Positions 7,983-17,227 of a stretch of 56,601 nt of DNA are shown piece after piece. A model generated the notes under the pieces. The model saw nothing but the letters and a program-made list of their open reading frames with translations. It did no database searches and was not told the origin of the DNA. Within the stretch, counting starts at the first letter, position 1; every line of letters starts with the position of its first letter. The position numbers were made by a program, and so were the translations under genes. The DNA is taken from assembly GCF_008326305.1 (NCBI RefSeq), contig NZ_BIXY01000043.1, positions 1 to 56,601 of the forward strand. Direction: 5' to 3'. The stretch comes from Dictyobacter arantiisoli. GTDB taxonomy: Bacteria; Chloroflexota; Ktedonobacteria; Ktedonobacterales; Ktedonobacteraceae.

Positions 7983-8171
7983 TATGTACTCCCTTATGCA
8001 TTTTTATCAAAATAAATAGTACTATTTGCATTTATTATACATGGAAGCAAATATCACTAGAATGTGTCAGACTCTCGACAAAAACGTCAGTCAATATCAG
8101 ACAAAATTATAACATTTGAAATACCATCTGCATTGAACTTACATAGTAGAAATATTCTTCAGTAATAAAGC

Positions 8172-8210
8172 AGGAGAGATGCAACAAATCTATCGCATCT
8201 CTCCTATCTT
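8172..8210. terminator. Stem-loop in the 7983-8615 intergenic region
   Basis: AGGAGAGATGC (8172-8182) and GCATCTCTCCT (8195-8205) form a perfect 11-bp stem followed by ATCTTTT. No gene that obviously uses it is present on the plus strand. The region otherwise holds no recognisable gene. Confidence 0.4.
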
Positions 8211-8497
8211 TTCAATTAGCCTTCTTTCGCAATACAGCCTTCCTGACACGATCACATCACAGGCAGGTTAAAACCTTGATAGGGCCATTCACTATTTCAC
8301 GGCCCAATTCCCGTGAGCCAGCTAGGATAAATTGCTTTCGTAAGATGCGTGAAAGAGGCTCTGTTAGCTCATTTAATGTTAATTAACGGGCATTTCTGCT
8401 TCCATATAGTGCTCACTATTTGTTTCGTTTCTAAGCAACAGGAGTGAGGAGGTATACAGAACAGCACTCATGAAGTATCACAGCTTTACAATTTCGC

Positions 8498-8543
8498 AAC
8501 ATTGTTATACAATGTTTGCGTAATAACAAATTACGACAATGTT
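8498..8543. promoter_or_regulatory. Operator cluster upstream of the BldC-like gene
   Basis: AACATTG-TTATA-CAATGTT (8498-8516) is a perfect dyad. CGTAAT-AACAA-ATTACG (8519-8535) is a second one, and CAATGTT recurs at 8537-8543. The three sites lie 70-120 bp before the start codon and look like binding sites for a dimeric or filament-forming regulator. Confidence 0.5.
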
Positions 8544-8615
8544 TCACACATATTTTTATCTATATAGGCAAAAATAGGTGAAAACATATATCGATTCTAA
8601 GGGGAGAAATAAACA

Positions 8616-8804
8616 ATGAGTGATCTTTTAACCGTTTCAGAAGTAGCACAAATCTTGCGCGTAGACGATACAACTGTTCGTCGCTGGGTCAAACAGGGCG
8701 CACTTGAGGCAGTTGTACTACCTCACGTTAACGCACGCCAGGCCTATCGCATCAAACGCGAAACATTAAACAGAGTGCTGGGTAGCGAAGGCTTGCTTCA
8801 ATAA
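8616..8804 (+). CDS. BldC/excisionase-like helix-turn-helix protein
   Basis: 62 aa, a single MerR-type winged-helix DNA-binding domain: LLTVSEVAQILRVDDTTVRRW (helix-turn-helix), KQGALEAVVLP (wing), then YRIKRETLNRVL. The length and layout match BldC, the Streptomyces developmental regulator that binds DNA cooperatively, and phage excisionases. No integrase is nearby, so a chromosomal regulator is favoured. The ribosome site AAGGGGAGAAATAAAC precedes the ATG. It is closely related to the protein encoded at 46701-46955, and a terminator follows. Confidence 0.85.
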   Translation: MSDLLTVSEVAQILRVDDTTVRRWVKQGALEAVVLPHVNARQAYRIKRETLNRVLGSEGLLQ

Positions 8805-8843
8805 GCAACTCTACATCGCTATAGTCGATATAATCGATACATT

Positions 8844-8882
8844 AAAGAGGTTGAATGCTGTCAGAGCGCAACCTCTTTTTTG
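8844..8882 (+). terminator. Rho-independent terminator of the BldC-like gene
   Basis: AAAGAGGTTG (8844-8853) pairs with CAACCTCTTT (8869-8878) and runs into a T tract (TTTTTT). It lies 40 bp after the stop codon. Confidence 0.8.
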
Positions 8883-9038
8883 GTCCTCTGAGGGTCAGGC
8901 AGCTCAAAAATAGGTTAAAGAATGATTGTTTCTCTTGAGTATTCTCACATATATGTACGTTATTCTATGCCAACTGGATACAAACTCATAGTGTGAAGGA
9001 CCAAAGTACTAAAGTAGAAACCAGGTAGACAGAAACGA

Positions 9039-10877
9039 CTATGTTGAATAGACAGGCAACGATACAAAAAAGGTTGAACCCTGATCTTCACGCGATTCAA
9101 ACCAGATACGACCCTGTTGCTGCTCAACCAACGCCCGGCAAAGGTATAATCCTAATCCTGTTCCGGCTACCGAGCGCGCATTATCAGCACGTGCAAAGCG
9201 TCCAAAAATAATTGCTTGCTGTTGCGCTGGTATCCCGATACCATAATCCCGAACACTCAGGATAGCCATTTTTTGTTGTTCGGACCTCTCTTCTTCAGCT
9301 ACACAAATCTCAATCGAGCCACCTGCGGGACTATATTTGATGGCATTGTTGATCAGATTGAGCAACACCTGCTCCATACGATGAACATCGGCGAGCACAA
9401 CCAGATACGCGAGCGCGGTTTGAAAACGTAACTTGTGCCTGGCAGATATAACTTGCATACGGAGCGTGACGCGCCTGACAAGAGCAACCAGATCACACGG
9501 TACTATCTCTAACTTGATACGACCTGCCTGCACACGAGCTACGTCCAGTAAATCCTCAGCCAGAGCCGTCATACGATTGGTAACCTGATCAATGCCATGT
9601 ATCGTTTCGTACTGCCAATCAGCCAGCGCGGGACCATGTCCGCGCTGCGTTTGTATGAGTAAGGTTTGCGTCAGCCCCCGCAAAATAGCCAGTGGACTCC
9701 GTAATTCATGGGCGGCAAGCGCCAGGAAGTCATCTTTCATGCGCTCCGCTTCTTTGAGAGGGGTCACATCATTAAATACCGCTACCACTATTGGCTCATC
9801 AGCGCTCAGAAATAATTTCTCACGCATCTCATGTGTAAGTATATTCTCTAAATGAAGAGAGGATACGCTCGTCATAACAGATAGATAATCACCGCCAGCC
9901 TGACCGATGTGCTCCGGACGTCGTCGTGTCAACGTGCCATGGCGCAAAGCATTAATTATGGACAACTGCTCATATGGGATTATGTGTCCTTGATCATCTA
10001 CGACCACAAAATGACTTTCAGCAAAAAATTCTTGTAGGGACTGGCCTGTATGCCAGGGTTGCTTCCAGACATCCACTGCGGTTTGATTCATCATCACCAA
10101 ACGTGCATCCGGGCCGCGCAGGAGAAATACACTATCGGGCAACGTATCAAATATGAGTTGCAAGAAGTTTTTTTGTGCCTCCGTTACCTCATGAATTTGC
10201 CTCGCCATTTCATCTGCTCGTATTCTCTGGTGCAAACGGTCATTTTCGAGCGCCACAGCGGTAGTAGAGGCCAGACTTACCATCAGGACTTCATCCTCAG
10301 CGGTGAAATGGTGGGTCGCAGAGTGAGCAAGCAATAAACCACCCAGCACGGCCCCCTGACGATAGAACAGGGGTACAGCTAACAAGCTACGAAGATCAGA
10401 CTGATCGAGCAACACATCAGCAGGCTTGAGCGGTTCAGACACATGCTGCTGTTGTGGCCGTGTATACAGCCTGAATGAACCATCTTTGATTGGTTTTATA
10501 TACGATAGATAGGGAGAAGATTGGGATGAGTGCATGTCGGGAATAGAGACAGGCAAACCACGCTGAAAAATGGTGGACAGAAAGTCTTCATCCTGCTCCA
10601 CCAGCCTGTGGGCAAGTGCAGCAACTTGTTTGGTAGCTCCAATGCTGTCAGCCAGATAAAAAGAGTCAGCTAAGATCTGGCCATCCTCATCCACATGTCG
10701 TAAGAAACAGATGGCTAATTCGGCCTGGCTCGCATCATAAGCAGTCTTAACAGTAGTATGGATCAGGTCAACACTATCCTTTTCAGTCATTAAAAGCGTG
10801 GTAATACGGGCGAGGGCAGCAAAACGTTGCGGCATCATCGATGAGCGACTAATATCATATCCCCTGGAAAAAGCCAT
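9039..10877 (-). CDS. GAF-PAS hybrid sensor histidine kinase
   Basis: A soluble two-component sensor of about 612 aa. Domains in order: GAF at ~residues 25-215 (LRSLLAVPLF...GGLLLAHS), a short coiled linker, PAS at ~240-375 (LIFDTLPDSVFLLRGPDARL), HisKA with LAAHELRSPLAI (phospho-accepting His394 counting from the upstream ATG), and HATPase_c with LLNLINNAIKYSP (N box), DYGIGIP (G1) and AGTGLGLYLCR (G2). No membrane helix is seen, so it senses an internal signal. The ATG at 10877 follows GAGGTATCCA and is preferred to the one at 10889. It is divergent from the kinase/regulator pair at 11133-12722, its likeliest partner. Confidence 0.9.
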   Translation of the reverse strand: MAFSRGYDISRSSMMPQRFAALARITTLLMTEKDSVDLIHTTVKTAYDASQAELAICFLRHVDEDGQILADSFYLADSIGATKQVAALAHRLVEQDEDFLSTIFQRGLPVSIPDMHSSQSSPYLSYIKPIKDGSFRLYTRPQQQHVSEPLKPADVLLDQSDLRSLLAVPLFYRQGAVLGGLLLAHSATHHFTAEDEVLMVSLASTTAVALENDRLHQRIRADEMARQIHEVTEAQKNFLQLIFDTLPDSVFLLRGPDARLVMMNQTAVDVWKQPWHTGQSLQEFFAESHFVVVDDQGHIIPYEQLSIINALRHGTLTRRRPEHIGQAGGDYLSVMTSVSSLHLENILTHEMREKLFLSADEPIVVAVFNDVTPLKEAERMKDDFLALAAHELRSPLAILRGLTQTLLIQTQRGHGPALADWQYETIHGIDQVTNRMTALAEDLLDVARVQAGRIKLEIVPCDLVALVRRVTLRMQVISARHKLRFQTALAYLVVLADVHRMEQVLLNLINNAIKYSPAGGSIEICVAEEERSEQQKMAILSVRDYGIGIPAQQQAIIFGRFARADNARSVAGTGLGLYLCRALVEQQQGRIWFESREDQGSTFFVSLPVYST

Positions 10878-11132
10878 TGGATACCTCATGCATCTTTATA
10901 GACAAAGAGCCTGCAGTAATCTCAACCCATAAACTCATGGTAATATATATGTAACACTATAAGTCATTATTTAAGCAAGCTTAGCAATAAAAATGGCAGT
11001 ACACTTTTTGTGATAAAATTGTGATGGTAGATCCTTCTCTGTGTTTTCTCTGTGAGTTGCCAGGCGTATACTGAGATCTATACGTCGCTACTGACGCAGA
11101 AAAAACGTTCATAGAAGAAAGGGAAGGAAAAG

Positions 11133-11942
11133 ATGGGAGTGCAAGAGTATGGTGCAATCAACCTCCTGACAACTCTAAGCCATGAACTTCGCACACCGCT
11201 TGCGGTAATTAAAGGATATGCAACCACGCTCATGCATCATGAGCATAAGATGTCTAAGATCGAGCAGCAGGAATTTTTACAAGCCATCCTGCAAGCCAGT
11301 GAGCGGCTTGAGTCTGTGGTAAACCAGATTTTAGAAATACAACAATTAGAGGAAGATGCTCTGCCCCTACAATATACATCTTTTAAACTTTATCCGTTTA
11401 TCTGTGAAGTGGTTACAGAAGTATGTTTACAACAACAGCAGACACAGGACAGGCAGACGACAGCAGATATTCAAATTACAACAGAAGGATATCTACACAA
11501 TATACCATGGCAATTATCAACTATTTGTGGTGATCGCACACGTTTGAAAAAAGCGCTCAAAGTAGTATTAGAAAATGCCTTGAGCTATTCACCACAGGGC
11601 AGTCAGATTGTGATTGGCCTGCGCGCAAATTCGCTGGAGATGGCTGGGTGCCTTCCAGCGGACAGTCTGGACGTGAGGAATGAGCGTACCTCTGCCTCAC
11701 CCGTTACAAAGCTTGAAATATGGGTGCGCGATACTGGCATCGGTATCGAGCCGCAACAACTACAAAAGATTTTTGAACATTTTCATCGTATTGATACACG
11801 CCTGACACGCGAAGTAAATGGCCTGGGGCTCGGATTGGCTCTGTGTAAACGCATTGTAGAACTGCATCATGGCACAATCTGGGCGGAAAGTGAAGTTGGA
11901 AAAGGGAGCATTTTTCATATCTTGCTCCCTGTGACGTACTGA
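11133..11942 (+). CDS. Histidine kinase without a sensor domain
   Basis: 269 aa containing only a HisKA domain (LLTTLSHELRTPLAVIKGY, His17) and a HATPase_c domain (VLENALSYSPQGS, VRDTGIGIEPQQL, GLGLGLALCKRIVE). There is no input or membrane domain, so it must receive its signal from another protein, possibly the divergent GAF-PAS kinase. An AAGGGAAGGAAAAG ribosome site precedes the ATG. It is co-directional with the response regulator 42 bp downstream and surely forms an operon with it. Confidence 0.88.
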   Translation: MGVQEYGAINLLTTLSHELRTPLAVIKGYATTLMHHEHKMSKIEQQEFLQAILQASERLESVVNQILEIQQLEEDALPLQYTSFKLYPFICEVVTEVCLQQQQTQDRQTTADIQITTEGYLHNIPWQLSTICGDRTRLKKALKVVLENALSYSPQGSQIVIGLRANSLEMAGCLPADSLDVRNERTSASPVTKLEIWVRDTGIGIEPQQLQKIFEHFHRIDTRLTREVNGLGLGLALCKRIVELHHGTIWAESEVGKGSIFHILLPVTY

Positions 11943-11984
11943 ACAACGCTAAGGACTGAACAGCGTTAAGGGAGGAATGCCAGC

Positions 11985-12722
11985 ATGCCTGCCAAAAAAA
12001 CAACAATCCTGATTGCAGATGATGATCCACAGCTACTACGCTTGATGGCACGCAATCTCGAGTTTGAGGGCTATGAGGCTTTGACGGCTGCTGATGGCCA
12101 GCAAACACTTGAGTTAATCGAAAACCGGAAACCGGATCTCATCTTGCTGGACGTAATGATGCCTAAGCTGGATGGTTTTTCGATTTGTCAACGTGTCAGA
12201 CAGTTCTCAACCGTGCCAATTATCATTATTACCGCACGAGGTAATGACCAGGATAAGATTCGTGGACTCGATCTGGGTGCGGATGACTATCTCACCAAGC
12301 CCTTTAATATCGAAGAATTACTGGCACGTTCACGCGCCGTATTACGGCGTGCTTCTTTTATAGGCAATGATCAGGGCATGAGCTCGACTACCATTGGGGA
12401 TCTCTCGATAGATTTCAATCAGCATAAGGTTATGCTCAACAGTAAAGAATTAGCACTGACCCCGATTGAGTACAGATTGCTCTCTTACATGGCAAAAAAC
12501 ATAGGTCGCGTCATGACCCAGGATCTACTCCTGAAATATGTGTGGGGCTCTGAATACATCGGTGAAAGTCATATGCTTCAGGTTAATATTAACCGCTTAC
12601 GACGTAAGCTCGAACCCGATCCAACCAGGCCGCGCTATCTCCGCACGAAAGTTGGTGTCGGTTATATGCTAGTAAATCCTGAACAGACAGAAACGACGGA
12701 ACAGCAGGTGAACCAGGACTGA
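11985..12722 (+). CDS. OmpR/PhoB-type response regulator
   Basis: 245 aa. The receiver domain at ~5-120 has the acidic pocket ADDDPQ, phosphorylation site Asp56 in LILLDVMMPK, Thr83 and Lys105 (LTKPF). The winged-helix DNA-binding domain at ~145-235 has ALTPIEYRLLSYMAKNIGRV and the recognition helix region MLQVNINRLRRKLEP. It is the output of the preceding histidine kinase. A GGAGGAATGCCAGC ribosome site precedes the ATG. Target genes are not shown by the sequence. Confidence 0.93.
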   Translation: MPAKKTTILIADDDPQLLRLMARNLEFEGYEALTAADGQQTLELIENRKPDLILLDVMMPKLDGFSICQRVRQFSTVPIIIITARGNDQDKIRGLDLGADDYLTKPFNIEELLARSRAVLRRASFIGNDQGMSSTTIGDLSIDFNQHKVMLNSKELALTPIEYRLLSYMAKNIGRVMTQDLLLKYVWGSEYIGESHMLQVNINRLRRKLEPDPTRPRYLRTKVGVGYMLVNPEQTETTEQQVNQD

Positions 12723-12851
12723 AGGCAAAAACAGAGGCAGTAGAACTGAAACGTATTCATTCACAAATCACGGTGTGAATTCTACACATAGAGACAATAT
12801 GAAGAGTGCTAAAGTTTTCCATGCACATTTGAGGCCACAAACCGATAGTAG

Positions 12852-12860
12852 TGGTATAAT
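12852..12860 (+). promoter_or_regulatory. Extended -10 promoter for the phosphofructokinase gene
   Basis: TGG-TATAAT (extended -10, hexamer 12855-12860) lies about 137 bp before the start codon. The upstream GCCACAAA and downstream TTTGTGGT can pair around it. The same TGGTATAAT motif precedes the FemAB-like and YceI genes. Confidence 0.45.
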
Positions 12861-12996
12861 TTTCTCTATAGGTCTTTGTGGTCAGGAGGCAGTTCCGAAC
12901 CAATAAAGAGAGTGAAATCTCCCTGCCCTCCTTCAATAAAGAGGACGCGGGTGGATAAAATAAGAGAGCATAAGTCTCGACTGAAAAGAGGTTCCC

Positions 12997-14214
12997 ATGC
13001 CAGGACATGTATCAAGCCCCATTCGCTCGCTTGGCGTACTGACCGGTGGCGGTGACGTGCCAGGACTGAATGTAGCAATCAAAGCATTAGTGTACCGTGC
13101 CGAAACCATGGGTATTCGAGTCATGGGCCTGCGCGCAGGCTGGGAAGGTATCTCCTTCCTGGATCGTTCGCGCCCACCAGAATCGCTGATCTTCCATGAA
13201 GAAGATCCTTCCACATGGAAAGATGGCTATCTCATGCCCCTGACGCGTTTAAACACGCGCAGCATCGACCGTCAGGGCGGCACTATTTTACAATCCTCAC
13301 GCACCAATCCAGCCAATGCACGTGTCAGTGACCTACCCCCACATCTCAAATCATATGGTGAAAATCATAAGCCAGAGGATCGCGTCGATCTGACCAAAGA
13401 GGTGATCGCTAATCTTGAATTTCTGGGACTCGATGGTCTGGTGGCGATAGGTGGCGATGATACCTTGAGTTATGCCTCAAAATTAGCAGCCGCTAGCGTT
13501 CCCGTCTGGGCAATTCCTAAAACCATGGACAATGATGTGCCCGGCACGGACTATTGTATTGGTTTCCAGACTGCTATCAGTCGCGCGGGCGAATTCATCA
13601 ATCGTATCCGCTCCACAGCAGGCTCGCATCGTCAAACGGTTCTCTTCCGAATGTTTGGACGTGACGCAGGCTTTACCGCCCTCGAAACCTCCTCTGTCAC
13701 CTGGGCAGATCGCCTGATTATTCCAGAGGTACCTATCAACATTGATCGACTCGCGGAACTGGTCATGCGGGATCGTCAAAATCCTGAAGGCTATTCGTTT
13801 GTGGTCATGTCCGAAGGTGCCAATATGGGCATTCCTGTACCCACGGTTGGCGAGGCCGATTCATATGGACATAAGAAGAAAGCCAATGTTGCTGAGTTCC
13901 TGGGGGATCAATTAACGGAGCGCATTCCTGGCGTCCGCTTCTTGCCCATTGATCTGACCTATTTCTTGCGCAGTGGCGAACCTGAAGTCTACGATAAGGA
14001 TGTCGCAATTCATTTTGCTAATGTGATTATGGGAAAAGTTAGCGAAGGGGTACACAGTGTCATGGCGGCTCATCGCAACGGGGCATATATCTGCACTGAT
14101 ATTCCCGGCAAGAATATTCCCGCCCGCCGTGTTGATCCTGCGGATTATCACGAGACGCGCTATCGACCACGCTTCGAGCACATTACAGGTCCTTATCAAC
14201 CACAAATTCGCTAG
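12997..14214 (+). CDS. 6-phosphofructokinase, probably pyrophosphate-dependent
   Basis: A 405-aa member of the PfkA fold. It has LTGGGDVPGLN near the N-terminus, GGDDT at residues 152-156, PKTMDNDVPGTD at 174-185, GSHRQTVLFRMFGRDAGF and VMSEGAN. ATP-dependent PfkA has GGDGS and PGTIDND. Asp at the first position and Lys at the second are the residues known for pyrophosphate-dependent enzymes, and both are present. The reaction is fructose 6-phosphate to fructose 1,6-bisphosphate in the cytoplasm, reversible if PPi-driven. The start follows AAAAGAGGTTCCC. It is a single-gene unit. ATP use by a group III PFK remains the alternative. Confidence 0.9.
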   Translation: MPGHVSSPIRSLGVLTGGGDVPGLNVAIKALVYRAETMGIRVMGLRAGWEGISFLDRSRPPESLIFHEEDPSTWKDGYLMPLTRLNTRSIDRQGGTILQSSRTNPANARVSDLPPHLKSYGENHKPEDRVDLTKEVIANLEFLGLDGLVAIGGDDTLSYASKLAAASVPVWAIPKTMDNDVPGTDYCIGFQTAISRAGEFINRIRSTAGSHRQTVLFRMFGRDAGFTALETSSVTWADRLIIPEVPINIDRLAELVMRDRQNPEGYSFVVMSEGANMGIPVPTVGEADSYGHKKKANVAEFLGDQLTERIPGVRFLPIDLTYFLRSGEPEVYDKDVAIHFANVIMGKVSEGVHSVMAAHRNGAYICTDIPGKNIPARRVDPADYHETRYRPRFEHITGPYQPQIR

Positions 14215-14247
14215 CATTCTGTAGACAAACGCTCACGCTCCTGCATG

Positions 14248-14729
14248 CATGGATCATCCCGAATTTTTCGAACAGGCATTCGATCCACTTCAATCCGCTC
14301 CGCAAGCGGGGTTGCAAGGGGCGGCGAGCCCATAGGTGCGAACGTAAGGCTTTACAAGCGGGATTGCAAAGGGCGGCCAGCCCTTTGCCGGGGTTTGGGG
14401 TGTCCCCAAATACCCCTTTTTCTTCTTTTCTTCGCCGCCGCGCGCGGCGGCGAGAGGGAGGTGAGAGATCGGGGCACAGCCCCGAACCCCAGGTTAAGGG
14501 TTGCACCCTTAACAATCCCGCTTACGTTCGCACCTATGGGGCGGCGAGCCCCTTGCCGGGGCGGCAGGAGTGTCCCCTGCCCTTTTTTCTTTTTCCTCGC
14601 GCCGCCGCAGGCGGCATGCAAAAAGAGGAAAAGAAGGAGGTGAGGACACTCCACACCCCGGCAGAAGGCTTCGCCCTCTGCACTCCCATGTTATCGAACT
14701 TTTGTTTCAAAATTTCGGGATGAATCATG
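14248..14729. repeat. GC-rich element with imperfect 37-bp terminal inverted repeats
   Basis: The ends 14248-14284 and 14693-14729 are inverted repeats matching at 28 of 37 positions (both contain TCATCCCGAA and TTCGAT). Inside is a second pair, CATAGGTGCGAACGTAAG at about 14331 and its complement at about 14523, extended by AAGCGGGATTG/CAATCCCGCTT. GGGGCGGCGAGCCC occurs on both outer sides of this inner pair. Reading frames across it are low-complexity by-products and encode no recognisable protein. It resembles a non-autonomous mobile element or a nested insertion. Confidence 0.6.
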
Positions 14730-14778
14730 TTGGCTGAGCACTTCAGATAAGAAAGCTCATACATAAGGATTAGATAAG

Positions 14779-15528
14779 ATGAGAGCGGAAGAGATTTTAA
14801 AAGAGACACAATATCGAAATTATCCCTTGCCCGAAAGCCCCTGGATTATGCGTCAAAACTGGCATGATCTCCTCTTTGCACACTGGCCTATCGCGCCAGA
14901 CAAACTCCGACCACTGATGCCTGCTAGCTTTGAACTCGATACATTTGAAGGTGAAGCCTGGGTTGGCGTCGTTCCTTTTCGCATGAGCGCGGTACGACCA
15001 CGCGGCATCCCTCCTATTCCCGCTCTGTCATACTTCCCTGAATTAAATGTACGTACCTATGTGACGATTGATGGAAAGCCCGGGGTCTACTTTTTCAGTC
15101 TGGATGCGGGCAATCCTATCGCGGTGGCTATCGCACGTTCAGTCTTCCACCTGCCCTACTTCAACGCCCAGATGACCTGTCAGCGCGTTGACGATACGAT
15201 CTATTATCGTAGCCAGCGTACCCATCGTAGGGCGGCCTCAGCCGTGTTTATCGCCCGCTACCGCCCTACCGGAGCGATTGACTATGCCCGGCGCCACTCT
15301 TTGGCCTCCTGGCTCACAGATCGCTACTGCCTCTATACGAATGTTAATACACAGATCTATCGCGCCAATATTCATCATCTCCCCTGGCCCCTACAACCAG
15401 CCGAACTGGATATGACGCTGGACACAATGGCGCTCTCGCACAAGATCCCATTATCCGATACGGCACCACTTCTCTATTACACACACCGTCTGGATGTTCT
15501 CGTATGGCCGGTGCAGCGAATTATTTAA
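14779..15528 (+). CDS. DUF2071 (YqjF-like) family protein
   Basis: 249 aa, the full family length. Typical elements are NWHDLLFAHWPIAPDKLRPL near residues 29-48, WVGVVPFRMSAVRPRGIPP, FPELNVRTYV and FFSLDAGNPIAVAIAR. The fold is related to acetoacetate decarboxylase, but the function is not established. It is probably cytoplasmic, with no signal peptide. The start follows AAGGATTAGATAAG. It lies just beyond the GC-rich element and ends next to a family-1 repeat, with no operon partners. Confidence 0.85.
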   Translation: MRAEEILKETQYRNYPLPESPWIMRQNWHDLLFAHWPIAPDKLRPLMPASFELDTFEGEAWVGVVPFRMSAVRPRGIPPIPALSYFPELNVRTYVTIDGKPGVYFFSLDAGNPIAVAIARSVFHLPYFNAQMTCQRVDDTIYYRSQRTHRRAASAVFIARYRPTGAIDYARRHSLASWLTDRYCLYTNVNTQIYRANIHHLPWPLQPAELDMTLDTMALSHKIPLSDTAPLLYYTHRLDVLVWPVQRII

Positions 15529-15543
15529 TGCTTATACTAAGAC

Positions 15544-15642
15544 TGTGTCGGACTCCCATGCTCTCCATAATCTCTGCGCATGAGTTTTCGCGCCTGCGGT
15601 GCTCAAATAGTAAGATCCCGCTGGTACTGGGAGTCCGACACA
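15544..15642. repeat. Hairpin element family 1, copy C (short form)
   Basis: Only 99 bp, with perfect 15-bp terminal inverted repeats TGTGTCGGACTCCCA / TGGGAGTCCGACACA. It keeps the CATGAGTTTTCGCGCC...GGTGCTCAAA block and AGTAAGATCCCG but lacks both internal hairpins. It defines the minimal element. Confidence 0.88.
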
Positions 15643-15741
15643 TTCTAAGCAAGAACAGAAGACAGACAAAAGATAACTTAGATATTTTGTGCTATAGCAT
15701 ACCAAAACTATCCTTTTTAAGCATGGGGTAAACAAATTACA

Positions 15742-15750
15742 TGCTATAAT
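15742..15750 (+). promoter_or_regulatory. Extended -10 promoter for the cardiolipin synthase-like gene
   Basis: TGC-TATAAT with the hexamer at 15745-15750, about 140 bp before the start codon. No clear -35 is seen. Confidence 0.35.
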
Positions 15751-15891
15751 GCAGTTGGTTAGCAACAATAATTGCTACAGCATTTGCAATACATCCTTTT
15801 GCCCATAAATGAATATATAAATGTCTCCTGGAGATAGAATGGATAAGGAAGGTGACCTATTCCACTTCTCAATATCTATGATAGAGGAAAA

Positions 15892-17139
15892 ATGATTCCA
15901 CGCCTTAAACATGCCTTTTCAATAAAGGCAGTGCTGCGTACACTGCTTGTGACAAGTGTTTCAGCCCAGGTGGGTACAGCCGCGATTCTTATGCTCATCT
16001 CTGCAATTCGGGATCGCAATAAGAAACAGCGTCACTTCCCTCACATAGACCTGAGGGAAGTGCAGGTCGGCGAGAATCGACTGCAACTATACTGCTATGG
16101 AGAGGATCTCTATAGAGATATGCTCGATGCCATTGATAATGCGAAAGAAAGCATTTATATAGAGTCGTATATCTGGAAGGATGATGAGGCGGGCTGGAAT
16201 TTTAAAACCCATCTGGCTAAAAAGGCGACGGAAGGGGTTGAGGTCTATGTTATTTTTGACCGCTTCGGCAATCTTGTCGTGCCGCATACATTCAAATCCT
16301 CATTCGATCCAGCCATTCATTTGATCCAATATCAGTCCGTCGACTCGGTTGGTCATCTGATTGATCCACGGCGTTACGCACTGGATCATCGTAAACTCCT
16401 GATTGTCGATGGGCATACCAGCTTTATTGGTGGCTATAATATTGGTAGTCTGTATGCCTCTTACTGGCGTGATACACATTTGAGAATACAAGGGCCTGCA
16501 TCCGCCGAAATCGCACAATCATTTATTGATTTTTGGAACCGCTGTAGCAAAAAAAATAATGCTATTACACATCATTACCAGCGTCGCTTTGATCCTTTTA
16601 TCGATCTGCATGGCAACGATGCATTACGCCTAACCTTCCCTATTCGCGATATGTACATTGAAGCGATCAACAAAGCAGAGCATTCTATTCTGCTGTCCAA
16701 TGCTTATTTTGTGCCGGACGGTAGCTTATTAGATGCATTAAAAGAGGCTGCCCATCGCAAGGTAGATGTGCGCATCCTGGTTCCCTGGACATCCAATCAT
16801 GTCGTTACCGACTGGATCTCACGCAGCTATTTCAGCGAATGTCTGGAAGCAGGTATTAAGGTTATCGGCTATCGTCATGCCATGCTGCATGCTAAAACCT
16901 GCACGATTGATGGTCAATGGTCAACGGTTGGAACCGCTAATATGGATCGCCTGAGTTCGCTCGGCAACTATGAAATCAATGTTGAGATTTATAGCTCAGA
17001 GTTTGCACAACAAATGGAACGGCTCTTTGCCTGTGATACCGCTGACTCCATCGAGCTCACAGCGGAAACATGGCACCGGCGTCCCTGGTATACAAAACTC
17101 AGCGAGCATATTCTAAATCCACTGCGTTTTATGATGTAG
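15892..17139 (+). CDS. Cardiolipin synthase-like phospholipase D family protein
   Basis: 415 aa. An N-terminal hydrophobic segment (~residues 12-40) anchors it in the membrane. Two HKD motifs follow: DHRKLLIVDG (His166, Lys168, Asp173) and LHAKTCTIDG (His333, Lys335, Asp340), each with the following GGYN/GTANMD signature. Bacterial Cls joins two phosphatidylglycerols, or transfers phosphatidyl to other acceptors, at the inner membrane. There is only one transmembrane segment, so the domain organisation is ClsB/ClsC-like. The start follows GAGGAAAA. The neighbouring D,D-carboxypeptidase suggests an envelope context, though each has its own spacer. Confidence 0.9.
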   Translation: MIPRLKHAFSIKAVLRTLLVTSVSAQVGTAAILMLISAIRDRNKKQRHFPHIDLREVQVGENRLQLYCYGEDLYRDMLDAIDNAKESIYIESYIWKDDEAGWNFKTHLAKKATEGVEVYVIFDRFGNLVVPHTFKSSFDPAIHLIQYQSVDSVGHLIDPRRYALDHRKLLIVDGHTSFIGGYNIGSLYASYWRDTHLRIQGPASAEIAQSFIDFWNRCSKKNNAITHHYQRRFDPFIDLHGNDALRLTFPIRDMYIEAINKAEHSILLSNAYFVPDGSLLDALKEAAHRKVDVRILVPWTSNHVVTDWISRSYFSECLEAGIKVIGYRHAMLHAKTCTIDGQWSTVGTANMDRLSSLGNYEINVEIYSSEFAQQMERLFACDTADSIELTAETWHRRPWYTKLSEHILNPLRFMM

Positions 17140-17227
17140 AGGAGAAAACTATCTGCGTTAGAGCTGGGAGTTTCTCTCCTCACAGCTTTAGCATAATAAC
17201 ATGTGAAATTTGAGGTTGATACGCCGC

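Noticed and set aside
14245-14723. Several 90-130-codon reading frames on both strands in the GC-rich block
   Set aside because: They are low-complexity, overlap each other in opposite frames, cross the inverted repeats, lack ribosome sites and show no domain; they follow from GC-rich, stop-poor DNA.
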